Shown in pieces: positions 25,439-32,372 of a stretch of 32,372 bases of DNA. The DNA comes from JALRAP01 sp046302815. Its GTDB lineage: Bacteria; Bacteroidota; Bacteroidia; AKYH767-A; OLB10. The notes under the pieces are model-generated. The model was not told the DNA's origin, made no database searches, and was given only the letters and a program-made list of their open reading frames with translations. The DNA is taken from the NCBI GenBank assembly GCA_046302815.1, contig JBKCHO010000124.1:1-32372 (forward strand), given 5' to 3'. Positions within the stretch are counted from its first letter, which is position 1. Each line of letters begins with the position of its first letter. A program made the position numbers and the translations under genes.

Positions 25439-25454
25439 ACCTGACATTCGTCAT
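25439..25454. promoter_or_regulatory. TGAC dyad upstream of the stress-protein gene
   Basis: ACCTGACATT (25439-25448) continues into TGAC-ATTC-GTCA (25442-25453), a perfect dyad of half-sites with a 4-base spacer. It lies 45-60 bases upstream of the usp ATG at 25394. The same 10 bases occur at 11300-11309 before clpB. It is a candidate operator for a shared stress regulator. Confidence 0.35.
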
Positions 25455-25499
25455 GATTTTTCGAAACAAGATGAATTTAGAAGAGAAGGAACAATTGGT

Positions 25500-25507
25500 T
25501 ACTTTTG
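25500..25507 (+). promoter_or_regulatory. -7-like element abutting the guaA start
   Basis: TACTTTTG at 25500-25507 fits TAnnTTTG. The guaA ATG is at 25511, so if this is the promoter, the transcript starts within one or two bases of the ATG and is effectively leaderless. No proper TTG is seen at 19-21 bases upstream. Confidence 0.35.
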
Positions 25508-25510
25508 GCC

Positions 25511-27040
25511 ATGCATCAATCCATTTTGATAATTGATTTCGGTTCCCAGTATACTCAGTTGATTGCCAGGAGAGTAAGGGAGTTGAATGTGTACTGCGAA
25601 ATTCATCCATACAACCATCTTCCTGATCTGGATGGTCGTTTTATAGGTGTGATATTGTCCGGAGGGCCTGCATCGGTTAGGGAAGAAGGCGCTCCGCATA
25701 TCGATACCGCAGCCATTCGTGGTCGCTTTCCTGTGTTGGGTATCTGTTATGGAGCTCAATTAATGGCTCACCAATCAGGAGGTCAGGTGACTCCTTCCAA
25801 GATCCGAGAATATGGAAGGGCTGTGCTGGGTGTAGGCGACAAAGGCTGCGTTTTATTTCAGAATGTGTCAGATTCTACCCAGGTCTGGATGTCACATGGA
25901 GATACTATCACAACTATTCCCACTGACTTCAATATTATAGCAAGCACTGATACCGTAAAGGTGGCCGCTTACAGTGTTGAGGGCGAAAAAACCTTTGGTG
26001 TTCAGTATCACCCTGAGGTGGTACACTCTTTGGAAGGCACAAATATGCTAGCCAATTTCTTGTATGAAGTTTGTGGATGCACTGGCGATTGGACTCCCAG
26101 TTCATTCATAGATGATACGGTAGAAAGCTTGAAAAAGCAGTTGGGCTCCGACAAGGTTATTTTGGGACTTTCGGGAGGTGTCGATTCCGGAGTGGCTGCC
26201 ATGCTGCTTCATAACGCCATTGGCGCTAATCTCCACTGTATTTTTATTGACAATGGATTACTTCGCAAGAATGAGTTTCTTCAGGTCTTGGAGGCTTACA
26301 AGCACATGGGTTTGAACATACGCGGTGTAGATGCTTCCATTCATTTTTATGAGGAACTCCAAGGTGAGTCGGAGCCGGAAAAAAAGCGAAAGATCATCGG
26401 TCGCGTTTTCATTGAGGAGTTCGAGCGATGTGCCAATGAGATCAAAGGTGTTTCTTGGTTGGCCCAAGGAACCATTTACCCCGATGTTATTGAATCTGTT
26501 TCCGTAAAGGGTCCAAGTGCTACAATCAAATCACACCATAATGTTGGCGGATTGCCAGAGAAAATGAGTTTGAAGGTTGTGGAACCTCTAAAGACCTTGT
26601 TCAAGGACGAGGTTCGAAGGGTAGGGACGGCCTTGGGCATGCATCCCGACTTACTGAATCGTCATCCATTCCCAGGACCCGGATTGGCCATACGCATTTT
26701 AGGTGATATAACGCCTGAGAAAGTCAGAGTCATTCAAGATGTTGATTCCATTTTTATTGAAGGCTTGAAAGAGGAAGGATTGTACAATCAGGTTTGGCAG
26801 GCTGGTTCCATATTGTTGCCTGTAAAATCGGTGGGTGTTATGGGTGATGAACGCACATATGAAAATGTGGTTGCATTAAGAGCTGTTTCCTCAACGGATG
26901 GAATGACCGCGGATTGGTGTCACCTACCTCATGATTTTTTAGGTAGGATTTCCAACGAGATTATCAACAAGGTAAAGGGGGTCAACAGGGTGGTTTATGA
27001 TATCAGCTCAAAGCCTCCCGCAACAATAGAATGGGAATAG
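25511..27040 (+). CDS. guaA: GMP synthase (glutamine-hydrolysing)
   Basis: The 509-residue enzyme converts XMP to GMP. The class I glutamine amidotransferase domain carries Cys79 (VLGICYGAQLMAH) and the His/Glu pair in GVQYHPEVVHS. The ATP pyrophosphatase domain has the PP-loop LGLSGGVDSGVAAML. The C-terminal dimerisation domain includes FPGPGLAIRI and ends KPPATIEWE, the family hallmark. The ATG at 25511 gives MHQSILIIDFGSQYTQ, the standard start; a TTG two codons earlier overlaps the -7-like element. Confidence 0.97.
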   Translation: MHQSILIIDFGSQYTQLIARRVRELNVYCEIHPYNHLPDLDGRFIGVILSGGPASVREEGAPHIDTAAIRGRFPVLGICYGAQLMAHQSGGQVTPSKIREYGRAVLGVGDKGCVLFQNVSDSTQVWMSHGDTITTIPTDFNIIASTDTVKVAAYSVEGEKTFGVQYHPEVVHSLEGTNMLANFLYEVCGCTGDWTPSSFIDDTVESLKKQLGSDKVILGLSGGVDSGVAAMLLHNAIGANLHCIFIDNGLLRKNEFLQVLEAYKHMGLNIRGVDASIHFYEELQGESEPEKKRKIIGRVFIEEFERCANEIKGVSWLAQGTIYPDVIESVSVKGPSATIKSHHNVGGLPEKMSLKVVEPLKTLFKDEVRRVGTALGMHPDLLNRHPFPGPGLAIRILGDITPEKVRVIQDVDSIFIEGLKEEGLYNQVWQAGSILLPVKSVGVMGDERTYENVVALRAVSSTDGMTADWCHLPHDFLGRISNEIINKVKGVNRVVYDISSKPPATIEWE

Positions 27041-27082
27041 GTTTAGGTATTAAATAATACTGTCAAGTCTCCATAAACAGGT

Positions 27083-28366
27083 ATGTATATTTTGGAAATT
27101 CATCGACTAGCATCTCCCTTTTCGGCATGGTTTTGGCTTCAATTTTCAAAAAACCGAATCTTGCGGCTGCTGCTATTTATCTCAGCAATATTTTGCTGCT
27201 ATCACCCTGGGCATGCGCAGGATAGTCTTGTTGCAGAGAAGAAGTTAAAGGTTGCGCTTGTGATGTCGTATGAGGTAGGACGGAATGCAAACATCGACCC
27301 CTCCGATCCAGAGAGCCCCGGAATACATCCATTTTCTCTTCCTGCATTACACTTTTATGAAGGTAGTAGACTAGCGATTGACTCTTTGTCCAGAAGGGGA
27401 CAGCGGTATGATTTAGTTTGTTTTGAGGCGCCGTTAGATACATCAGGAATGGAAAAATTCCTTGACCAATTAACTGTTGATAGCTTCAATGTTGTAATCG
27501 GTTATGTTCCTGATAACTTGTTGCCAATGCTTGTGAAAAGGGCAAAAAGGGACAGTATTAAGCTGATATTGACTCAGGCATTAAGATCTGATCCAATTAT
27601 AGGGCACGACAATTGCGCTTTAGCCTATGCATCTACCGCAACGCAATGTAGTTTGGTTGTGGATCGGTTTTTGAAAAAATATCCGAATGCCAACTTTGTC
27701 ATAATAAAAGGAAGGAAGCCTAGGGAAAAGGAGGTTGCTGATGCCTTGCAGGCTGCTGTTGATACTCTGGCATCTGGAACATCTATGGTTCGAGTGGTAG
27801 ACCTTGCTGTATCTGGTGTGAGTGGGGCATCCGCTGGAATTGTTTCTGATCGTCAAAACATCATATTTTTCGTTTCTTCAGAAGAGCCTGTAGTCAACCC
27901 GGGATTAGCATCCTTGGCAAGAAGCTGTCCCAGAAACACAATTGTTTGCGGTATGCCAACCTGGGTGAACTTTGAATCTATAGATTTTATGTCCCATGAA
28001 CGAATTCAGATTTGTTTATTCGATAATAACTATATCGACTTAAGCGACTCGAACAGGTTAAAATTCCGCAAACGCTTTGTAAACGCCTATTTGGATGATC
28101 CTTTGTCATCTGGTTATGCAGGGTATGATATGTTTTCATATCTGATGCCCCTTCTTAAAAAACATCCTGATGCCGATTTAAAGGATATATTAATTGGAGA
28201 CAAAAAGCGTGTAAGTCCAGTTTATGAATTCAGCCAACTTCCAGAAGGCGGATTTGAAAATCATCGTATGACTATCACCATGTTGGTGGAATATCGTTTC
28301 ATTGATATCAACCTGGTCGACGCTTTTCGAAAGGAGCGATTGAAAAAGAAGATGCAGGGTAAATGA
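27083..28366 (+). CDS. Exported periplasmic-binding-protein-like protein (type 1 fold)
   Basis: The 427-residue protein has a long N-terminal leader with a hydrophobic core (LRLLLFISAIFCCYHPGHAQ, probable cut after GHA). The mature part begins LKVALVMSYEVGRN and has two alternating alpha/beta lobes (YEGSRLAIDSLSRRGQRYDL, VVIGYVPDNLLPMLVKRAK, FVIIKGRKPREKEVADAL, NIIFFVSSEEPVVNPGL), the layout of type 1 solute-binding proteins. Bacteroidota often carry such domains fused to LysM repeats next to cell-wall genes; no LysM is visible here. No transporter genes are adjacent. It follows guaA by 42 bases and ends one base from the convergent sigma-factor gene. The ligand is unknown. Confidence 0.72.
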   Translation: MYILEIHRLASPFSAWFWLQFSKNRILRLLLFISAIFCCYHPGHAQDSLVAEKKLKVALVMSYEVGRNANIDPSDPESPGIHPFSLPALHFYEGSRLAIDSLSRRGQRYDLVCFEAPLDTSGMEKFLDQLTVDSFNVVIGYVPDNLLPMLVKRAKRDSIKLILTQALRSDPIIGHDNCALAYASTATQCSLVVDRFLKKYPNANFVIIKGRKPREKEVADALQAAVDTLASGTSMVRVVDLAVSGVSGASAGIVSDRQNIIFFVSSEEPVVNPGLASLARSCPRNTIVCGMPTWVNFESIDFMSHERIQICLFDNNYIDLSDSNRLKFRKRFVNAYLDDPLSSGYAGYDMFSYLMPLLKKHPDADLKDILIGDKKRVSPVYEFSQLPEGGFENHRMTITMLVEYRFIDINLVDAFRKERLKKKMQGK

Positions 28367-28367
28367 T

Positions 28368-28892
28368 TTAGGCTTTTAAACCGTAATCAACACCGTAGTT
28401 TTGTAATGAGTCCTGCAGTTTATGCCTCGCATTGTGAATGCGTATCTTAACTGTTCCTAATGGTATGGAAAGATGACGGGCAATTTCTTCGTATTTGTAA
28501 CCCTGATAGCTCATCATAAATGGCTTTCTAAGGTTGTCAGATAATTTTCCGAGAGCCCTCTCTATGTCTTCCATAGCTAAGCTTGTTTCAGCTCCATTCC
28601 GAGTAGAATTTGAAGATGAGTTGATGTAAAACTGGTTTTCGGTATCATCGGAGAAGATGTTACTGTTAACCATTCTTCGATAATTGTTGATGAAAATATT
28701 TTTCATCATGGTGTAAAGCCATCCTTTCAGATTGGTTCCTTCAGCGAACTTGTCATGGTTTCTGAAGGCTTTCAACATTGTTTCCTGAACCAAATCGTTA
28801 GCATCCTCTACATCGCGCACCAGCTTCATTGCATACCCACGCAATGGTTTGTACTGGCACTGTACGGCATGGTTGAATTCTACTTGTGTCAT
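28368..28892 (-). CDS. ECF-type RNA polymerase sigma factor
   Basis: The 174-residue sigma-70 family protein has only regions 2 and 4. Region 2 is RDVEDANDLVQETMLKAFRN with the -10-binding NLKGWLYTMMKNIFINNYRR. Region 4 is LRKPFMMSYQGYKYEEIARH then SIPLGTVKIRIHNARHKLQ. ECF factors redirect transcription to stress or envelope genes. No anti-sigma gene is adjacent; the neighbours are an exported binding-like protein (convergent) and folE (divergent). It has a full-consensus housekeeping-type promoter at 28923-28952, so it is expected to be transcribed in normal growth. Confidence 0.95.
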   Translation of the reverse strand: MTQVEFNHAVQCQYKPLRGYAMKLVRDVEDANDLVQETMLKAFRNHDKFAEGTNLKGWLYTMMKNIFINNYRRMVNSNIFSDDTENQFYINSSSNSTRNGAETSLAMEDIERALGKLSDNLRKPFMMSYQGYKYEEIARHLSIPLGTVKIRIHNARHKLQDSLQNYGVDYGLKA

Positions 28893-28922
28893 TTTGTTTA
28901 TGATTTATGGTTAATACTTACA

Positions 28923-28952
28923 CAAAAGTAATTAGCAAAACCATAAAGTCAA
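28923..28952 (-). promoter_or_regulatory. Full-consensus promoter of the ECF sigma gene
   Basis: The minus strand reads TTG (28952-28950), exactly 19 bases, then TACTTTTG (28930-28923), a full match to the Bacteroidota promoter. Transcription would start near 28920, giving a leader of about 28 bases to the ATG at 28892. TACTTTTG lies within the dyad TTAC-TTTTGT-GTAA; the surrounding 15 bases (28917-28931) are identical to 541-555 in the CDF promoter. Confidence 0.72.
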
Positions 28953-29088
28953 CTATTGTGTGTAATAATTATGTAAATAATATAAACAAAAAGGTCAATT
29001 AATTAATAATCAAGGTAAAAAGTTTAAGTATATCTCAATAAAGTTAAACAAAAGGATTGTTTTTGGGGTTATCCTTAAAAGCGAAGAC

Positions 29089-29772
29089 ATGAAAACATCA
29101 CTGAGAATTGAGCAACTAATTGATTATAAGGATTTAAATCCAGAAACCGAGTTGTTAAACAAAGATTTCGACACACCCATGAGACCTGATGCTTTTCACG
29201 TGTGTGATGAAGAGAAGATCCAACGAATTCAAAAATCGTTTCGTGAAATCATGGATACCTTGGGACTTGATTTAACAGATGACTCTCTTGCAGACACGCC
29301 ACATAGGGTAGCAAAGATGTATGTGCGCGAGTTATTCAAAGGTTTGAACCCTGCCAATAAACCAGAGGTTACCCTTTTCGATAACAAGTACAATTATGGA
29401 AAAATGTTGGTTGAAAGGAACATCACGGTTTTTTCAAACTGCGAACACCACTTCGTACCTGTTTATGGCAAGGCGCATGTTGCCTATTTCTCCAATGGAA
29501 AAGTTATCGGTCTATCCAAACTTAACCGTCTTGTTGATTTTTTTGCCAGAAGGCCCCAGGTTCAAGAAAGGCTTACTGTGCAAATCATGATGGAGCTGAA
29601 GAAAATTCTAAAGACAGAGGATGTTGCTGTGATTGTAGATGCAGTACACCATTGTGTTTGCTCTCGTGGTGTTTCCGATACAGCTTCTTCCACTATTACT
29701 GCTGAGTATTCTGGAAAATTCTTGAACGAATCAACTAGGGAGGAGTTATTCAGAATGATACAATTGAAGTGA
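29089..29772 (+). CDS. folE: GTP cyclohydrolase I
   Basis: The 227-residue enzyme converts GTP to dihydroneopterin triphosphate, the first step of folate and pterin synthesis. Zinc ligands are Cys118 and His121 (FSNCEHHFVPVYGKAHVAY) and Cys189 (VHHCVCSRG), with the catalytic His187. The substrate motif GLSKLNRLVDFFARRPQVQERL is intact. The first 40 residues are a variable tail of the length seen in other bacteria. It is divergent from the sigma factor with 196 bases between them and is a single-gene unit; a 392-base gap follows. Confidence 0.96.
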   Translation: MKTSLRIEQLIDYKDLNPETELLNKDFDTPMRPDAFHVCDEEKIQRIQKSFREIMDTLGLDLTDDSLADTPHRVAKMYVRELFKGLNPANKPEVTLFDNKYNYGKMLVERNITVFSNCEHHFVPVYGKAHVAYFSNGKVIGLSKLNRLVDFFARRPQVQERLTVQIMMELKKILKTEDVAVIVDAVHHCVCSRGVSDTASSTITAEYSGKFLNESTREELFRMIQLK

Positions 29773-29992
29773 CTTTTGTTTGATCCCAAGTTTCGAATTT
29801 AGTGCCGGATCGTGTTCTGTATATTTATTCTTCACTGATCAGTTGTAGGCGTAGTTTTTATTGCCCGTTCCCTCAATCCAATACTACCTTATATCTAAGA
29901 TAGTTTCCTTTTACTAATTCCTGTTTTTCTCTCAAAATGTTGGGTTATATCATTGCATAACAGTTCTATAGCTTTGATTGTAGATGCAATTA

Positions 29993-30034
29993 AATGATTA
30001 TAATACAATCATTGATAGGATTATTAAACTATCA
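29993..30034. promoter_or_regulatory. Two adjacent dyads upstream of the recA promoter
   Basis: AATGATT (29993-29999) pairs with AATCATT (30007-30013) across 7 bases. Immediately after, TGATAG (30013-30018) pairs with CTATCA (30029-30034) across 10 bases. Together they lie 30-70 bases upstream of the putative -33 element, a place where an activator could bind. The sequence is very AT-rich, so chance is a real possibility. Confidence 0.3.
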
Positions 30035-30062
30035 TTTTGTTGATAAGTTTCACTTAAAATGC

Positions 30063-30093
30063 TTGACTTGGGGGAATCTTATGGTCACATTTG
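30063..30093 (+). promoter_or_regulatory. Probable recA promoter
   Basis: TTG (30063-30065), 20 bases, then CACATTTG (30086-30093) matches the Bacteroidota promoter except for C in place of the first T of TAnnTTTG. Transcription would begin near 30096, giving a leader of about 70 bases. No SOS box of a known type was recognised nearby. Confidence 0.45.
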
Positions 30094-30164
30094 TAGCCGT
30101 CAAAGACATCGTCATCTCAAAGAGGTTGTTTTAATAATTGTACAAAAACTAAAAATTAAATAAC

Positions 30165-31181
30165 ATGTCAAACGCAGAAACAGTAAGCAAGGAAAAACTA
30201 AAGGTTCTTCAACTTGCTATAGACAAACTCGAAAAATCCTACGGTAAAGGCACCATTATGAGAATGGGTGATAGCCCTGTTGAGGCTGTTGAATCGATCC
30301 CAACGGGCTCGCTAACATTAGATATGGCCTTAGGCATTGGTGGATTCCCCAAGGGAAGGGTCATTGAAATATATGGTCCTGAATCTTCAGGTAAAACCAC
30401 CGTTGCCATACATGCCATAGCCGAAGCCCAGAAGCAAGGCGGGATTGCTGCATTCATAGACGCTGAACACGCTTTTGATAGGTACTATGCCCAAAAGTTG
30501 GGAGTTGATATTGAAAACTTGCTCATTTCGCAGCCGGACAACGGAGAACAAGCTCTTGAGATCGCCGACAATCTGATTCGTTCCGGAGCCATCGACATCA
30601 TAGTAATCGATTCGGTTGCTGCCTTGACCCCTAAAAGTGAAATTGAAGGCGAAATGGGGGATTCCAAAGTGGGTTTGCAAGCTAGACTTATGTCGCAGGC
30701 ACTGAGGAAACTGACTGCAACCATTAGTCGGACAGGTTGTTGCTGCATATTTATCAATCAATTGCGAGAGAAAATTGGAGTCATGTTCGGCAATCCGGAA
30801 ACTACAACAGGTGGTAATGCATTAAAATTCTATGCCTCCGTTAGATTGGACATTCGCAGGATTGGTCAAATCAAGGATGGCGAGAATGTGGTCGGAAACA
30901 GAACCCGTGTTAAAATCGTTAAAAACAAAGTCGCTCCTCCTTTCCGCACTGCTGAATTCGATATCCTATATGGTGAAGGTATCTCAAAGACAGGTGAAAT
31001 TGTGGATCTGGGTGTAGACAAGGGTATAATTAAGAAGAGTGGTTCCTGGTTTAGCTACAATGAAACCAAACTGGGACAAGGCCGCGAAGCCGTTCGTCAA
31101 TTGTTTACGGATAATCCAGAGCTCGCAGATGAAATTGAGTCTCAAATCCGAATCATTCAGGCCGGACCTGATACAGAATAA
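30165..31181 (+). CDS. recA: Recombinase RecA
   Basis: The 338-residue RecA carries out homologous strand exchange and triggers the SOS response. Walker A is GPESSGKTT in GRVIEIYGPESSGKTT; Walker B is IIVIDSVAAL. The L1/L2 region is seen in LMSQALRKLTATISRTGC and IGVMFGNPETTTGGNALKFY. Length is normal for the family with a short acidic C-terminus (AGPDTE). The start MSNAETVSKEKLKVLQLAID is preceded by an A-rich leader without a Shine-Dalgarno site. A terminator (31206-31238) follows directly. Confidence 0.98.
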   Translation: MSNAETVSKEKLKVLQLAIDKLEKSYGKGTIMRMGDSPVEAVESIPTGSLTLDMALGIGGFPKGRVIEIYGPESSGKTTVAIHAIAEAQKQGGIAAFIDAEHAFDRYYAQKLGVDIENLLISQPDNGEQALEIADNLIRSGAIDIIVIDSVAALTPKSEIEGEMGDSKVGLQARLMSQALRKLTATISRTGCCCIFINQLREKIGVMFGNPETTTGGNALKFYASVRLDIRRIGQIKDGENVVGNRTRVKIVKNKVAPPFRTAEFDILYGEGISKTGEIVDLGVDKGIIKKSGSWFSYNETKLGQGREAVRQLFTDNPELADEIESQIRIIQAGPDTE

Positions 31182-31205
31182 TCCCCGTTTTCATCATGAT
31201 TGGAC

Positions 31206-31238
31206 AAGGGTCTGCCTTTTGGCAGACTTTTGTTTTTT
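31206..31238 (+). terminator. Intrinsic terminator after recA
   Basis: GTCTGCC (31210-31216) pairs with GGCAGAC (31221-31227) around a TTTT loop. The stem extends outward with two G-T and two A-T pairs. The T-rich run TTTTGTTTTTT (31228-31238) follows at once. It lies 25 bases after the recA stop. Confidence 0.88.
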
Positions 31239-31251
31239 ATAGCTTTACACT

Positions 31252-32280
31252 ATGAAAAAAACCATCAATCTAGTCTTTGCCATTCTTGTTTCCTCGATTG
31301 TGTTTTTCAGTAGTTCCTGTAGCACTGGAGACAAGGAGAACCCATCGGGTTCTGATTCATTAACTACTGCAGTTGATACCTCGTTGGAAGCCATCAACAA
31401 GAAATTGGCGGAAGACCCTAACAATCCGATTTTGCTGCATCAAAGGGCCAAATATTTCATAGAAAGAAAAAGGTTTGAAGATGCATTGGCCGATATGCAA
31501 AACGCCATAAAAATCGATTCGTCAAAATCGGAATACTTTGTTACCATGGCGGATATTTCTATTGCAGCCAATCGGTCTTTCAACGCAAAGATCTTCCTCG
31601 AAAGAGCGATTGCCATTGACCCTAATAATGACAAAGCTTCTTTGAGATTGGCGGAATTGAATTTTCTGGTCCGTAAGTATCCCGAGAGTCTTGAGATACT
31701 TAACGGTCTACTGAAAAAGGATAAGGGAAATACAACCGCATGGTTGATGCGTGGATTTATTTTCAAGGAAAATGGAGATACCAATCAAGCGGTTAGTGAT
31801 TTTCGGTCGGCTGTAGAGGCGGATGCTGATTTTTATGATGCACACATGCAATTGGGAATGATATTCCAATTAAGGAATGACCCGATCTCCGAGGGTTATT
31901 TTACCAATGCGCTTCGAGTTCGACCCAAGAGCGAAGAAGCCCTATATGGACGAGGACTTTGGTATCAAGAGCATGGCAAATATGATCAGGCTATTAAAGA
32001 CTATACTGCAATACTTCAGATTAATCCAAAGAACAAAATCGCCCATTTTAACCTGGGTTATGTTCATCAGATTTATTTGAAGGTTTATGCCGAGGCGGTA
32101 AAGCATTACTCAAGAGCAATAGAATCGGACCCGCAATATGCCGAAGCTTATTTCAACCGCGGATTGTGCTTTGAATTGTTGGGTAATCTTCAAAGTGCTC
32201 AAGCTGATTTCAAAACCGCCATGGTTCATAGACCTGGCTACCGCTTAGCTGAGGAGGGATTGTCGAGGGTTTCCAAATAA
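31252..32280 (+). CDS. TPR-repeat lipoprotein
   Basis: The 342-residue protein has a lipoprotein signal (MKKTINLVFAILVSSIVFF, then SSSC with Cys23). A short Ser/Thr-rich linker is followed by about eight tetratricopeptide repeats from residue 55 to the end (for example HQRAKYFIERKRFEDALADM, YGRGLWYQEHGKYDQAIKDY, YFNRGLCFELLGNLQSAQAD). It is presumably an envelope scaffold for protein contacts; the partner is unknown. The start lies 13 bases after the recA terminator, and TAGCTTTA (31240-31247) with TTG 18 bases before it is an imperfect promoter overlapping that terminator. A bidirectional terminator follows the stop. Confidence 0.9.
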   Translation: MKKTINLVFAILVSSIVFFSSSCSTGDKENPSGSDSLTTAVDTSLEAINKKLAEDPNNPILLHQRAKYFIERKRFEDALADMQNAIKIDSSKSEYFVTMADISIAANRSFNAKIFLERAIAIDPNNDKASLRLAELNFLVRKYPESLEILNGLLKKDKGNTTAWLMRGFIFKENGDTNQAVSDFRSAVEADADFYDAHMQLGMIFQLRNDPISEGYFTNALRVRPKSEEALYGRGLWYQEHGKYDQAIKDYTAILQINPKNKIAHFNLGYVHQIYLKVYAEAVKHYSRAIESDPQYAEAYFNRGLCFELLGNLQSAQADFKTAMVHRPGYRLAEEGLSRVSK

Positions 32281-32306
32281 AAAAGCCCCTTAATTGGAGC
32301 TTTTTT
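32279..32306. terminator. Bidirectional intrinsic terminator after the TPR lipoprotein
   Basis: AAAAAAGCCCC (32279-32289) pairs with GGAGCTTTTTT (32296-32306) around TTAATT, with one C-A mismatch. T-rich sequence follows on both strands. It separates the lipoprotein gene from a convergent gene that enters at the right edge. A separate dyad ATGATA-AGCC-TATCAT lies at 32316-32331. Confidence 0.85.
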
Positions 32307-32330
32307 ATTATTATTATGATAAGCCTATCA

Positions 32331-32372
32331 TTAAGCCATCATTGCAACTTTAGGTCCAGCATTAATAATTTC
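32331..32372 (-). CDS. C-terminal end of a gene entering from the right edge
   Basis: On the minus strand the last 13 codons read EIINAGPKVAMMA before a TAA (32333-32331), followed by a dyad and the bidirectional terminator at 32279-32306. The open frame and the terminator placed for this strand support the 3' end of a real convergent gene. Too little is present to name it. Confidence 0.5.
   Translation of the reverse strand, partial: EIINAGPKVAMMA

Larger units (their letters stand above)
29773..30164. other. Gene-free 392-base region between folE and recA
   Basis: No ORF of convincing length is present on either strand; the longest in-frame starts give a handful of residues. The first 220 bases show nothing I can name, including no clear folE terminator. 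The right half holds two adjacent dyads (29993-30034), a probable recA promoter (30063-30093) and an A-rich leader of about 70 bases before recA. Confidence 0.6.

Overview
The window is an ordinary stretch of chromosome from a member of the Bacteroidota, with 29 recognisable protein genes, one of them cut at the left edge and one at the right. The assignment rests on several Bacteroidota-type promoters (TTG, about 19-20 bp, TAnnTTTG), the near absence of Shine-Dalgarno sites, A-rich leaders, a secreted carboxypeptidase-regulatory-like protein, a WbqC family protein, and the overall AT-rich base use. I cannot name a genus. I see no rRNA, tRNA, CRISPR array, insertion sequence, prophage or recognisable defence locus.

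Layout. Bases 1-90 are a perfect palindrome that cuts a CDF metal transporter gene, most likely an assembly fold-back at a contig end. Next is a minus-strand doxX-usp-CDF operon. A divergent secreted beta-barrel-like protein (2016-2786) leads into a plus-strand phosphate/polyphosphate block (2907-8589). This block holds a PhoB-like regulator, a PhoR-like kinase, SixA, a small lysine-rich protein, Ppk1 and Ppx, and it closes at a strong bidirectional terminator shared with convergent clpB. The middle (11390-16127) holds a YdjM-like membrane protein, a ClsB-like phospholipase D, a lytic transglycosylase lipoprotein, an unlisted 36-residue membrane peptide and an NlpC/P60 endopeptidase. The latter is co-oriented with an acetyl-CoA acetyltransferase. 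Divergent from the thiolase is a DEAD-box helicase - threonine aldolase - carboxypeptidase-regulatory-like run (17447-21009), which meets hutH and hisS end to end.

The right part contains wbqC, a second tandem universal stress protein, guaA, an exported periplasmic-binding-like protein, an ECF sigma factor, folE, recA and a TPR lipoprotein.

How the genes work together. The clearest functional unit is 2907-8589: sensing (two-component pair), a histidine-phosphate phosphatase, and synthesis and breakdown of polyphosphate. An uncharacterised basic protein sits 6 bases before ppk1 and is the best candidate here for something undescribed. Other points worth checking are the hisS-hutH pairing, a 15-base promoter element shared by the sigma-factor and CDF genes, a 10-base element shared upstream of clpB and a stress-protein gene, and several gene ends that abut or overlap with no terminator. 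All calls come from reading the sequence; no database search was run.
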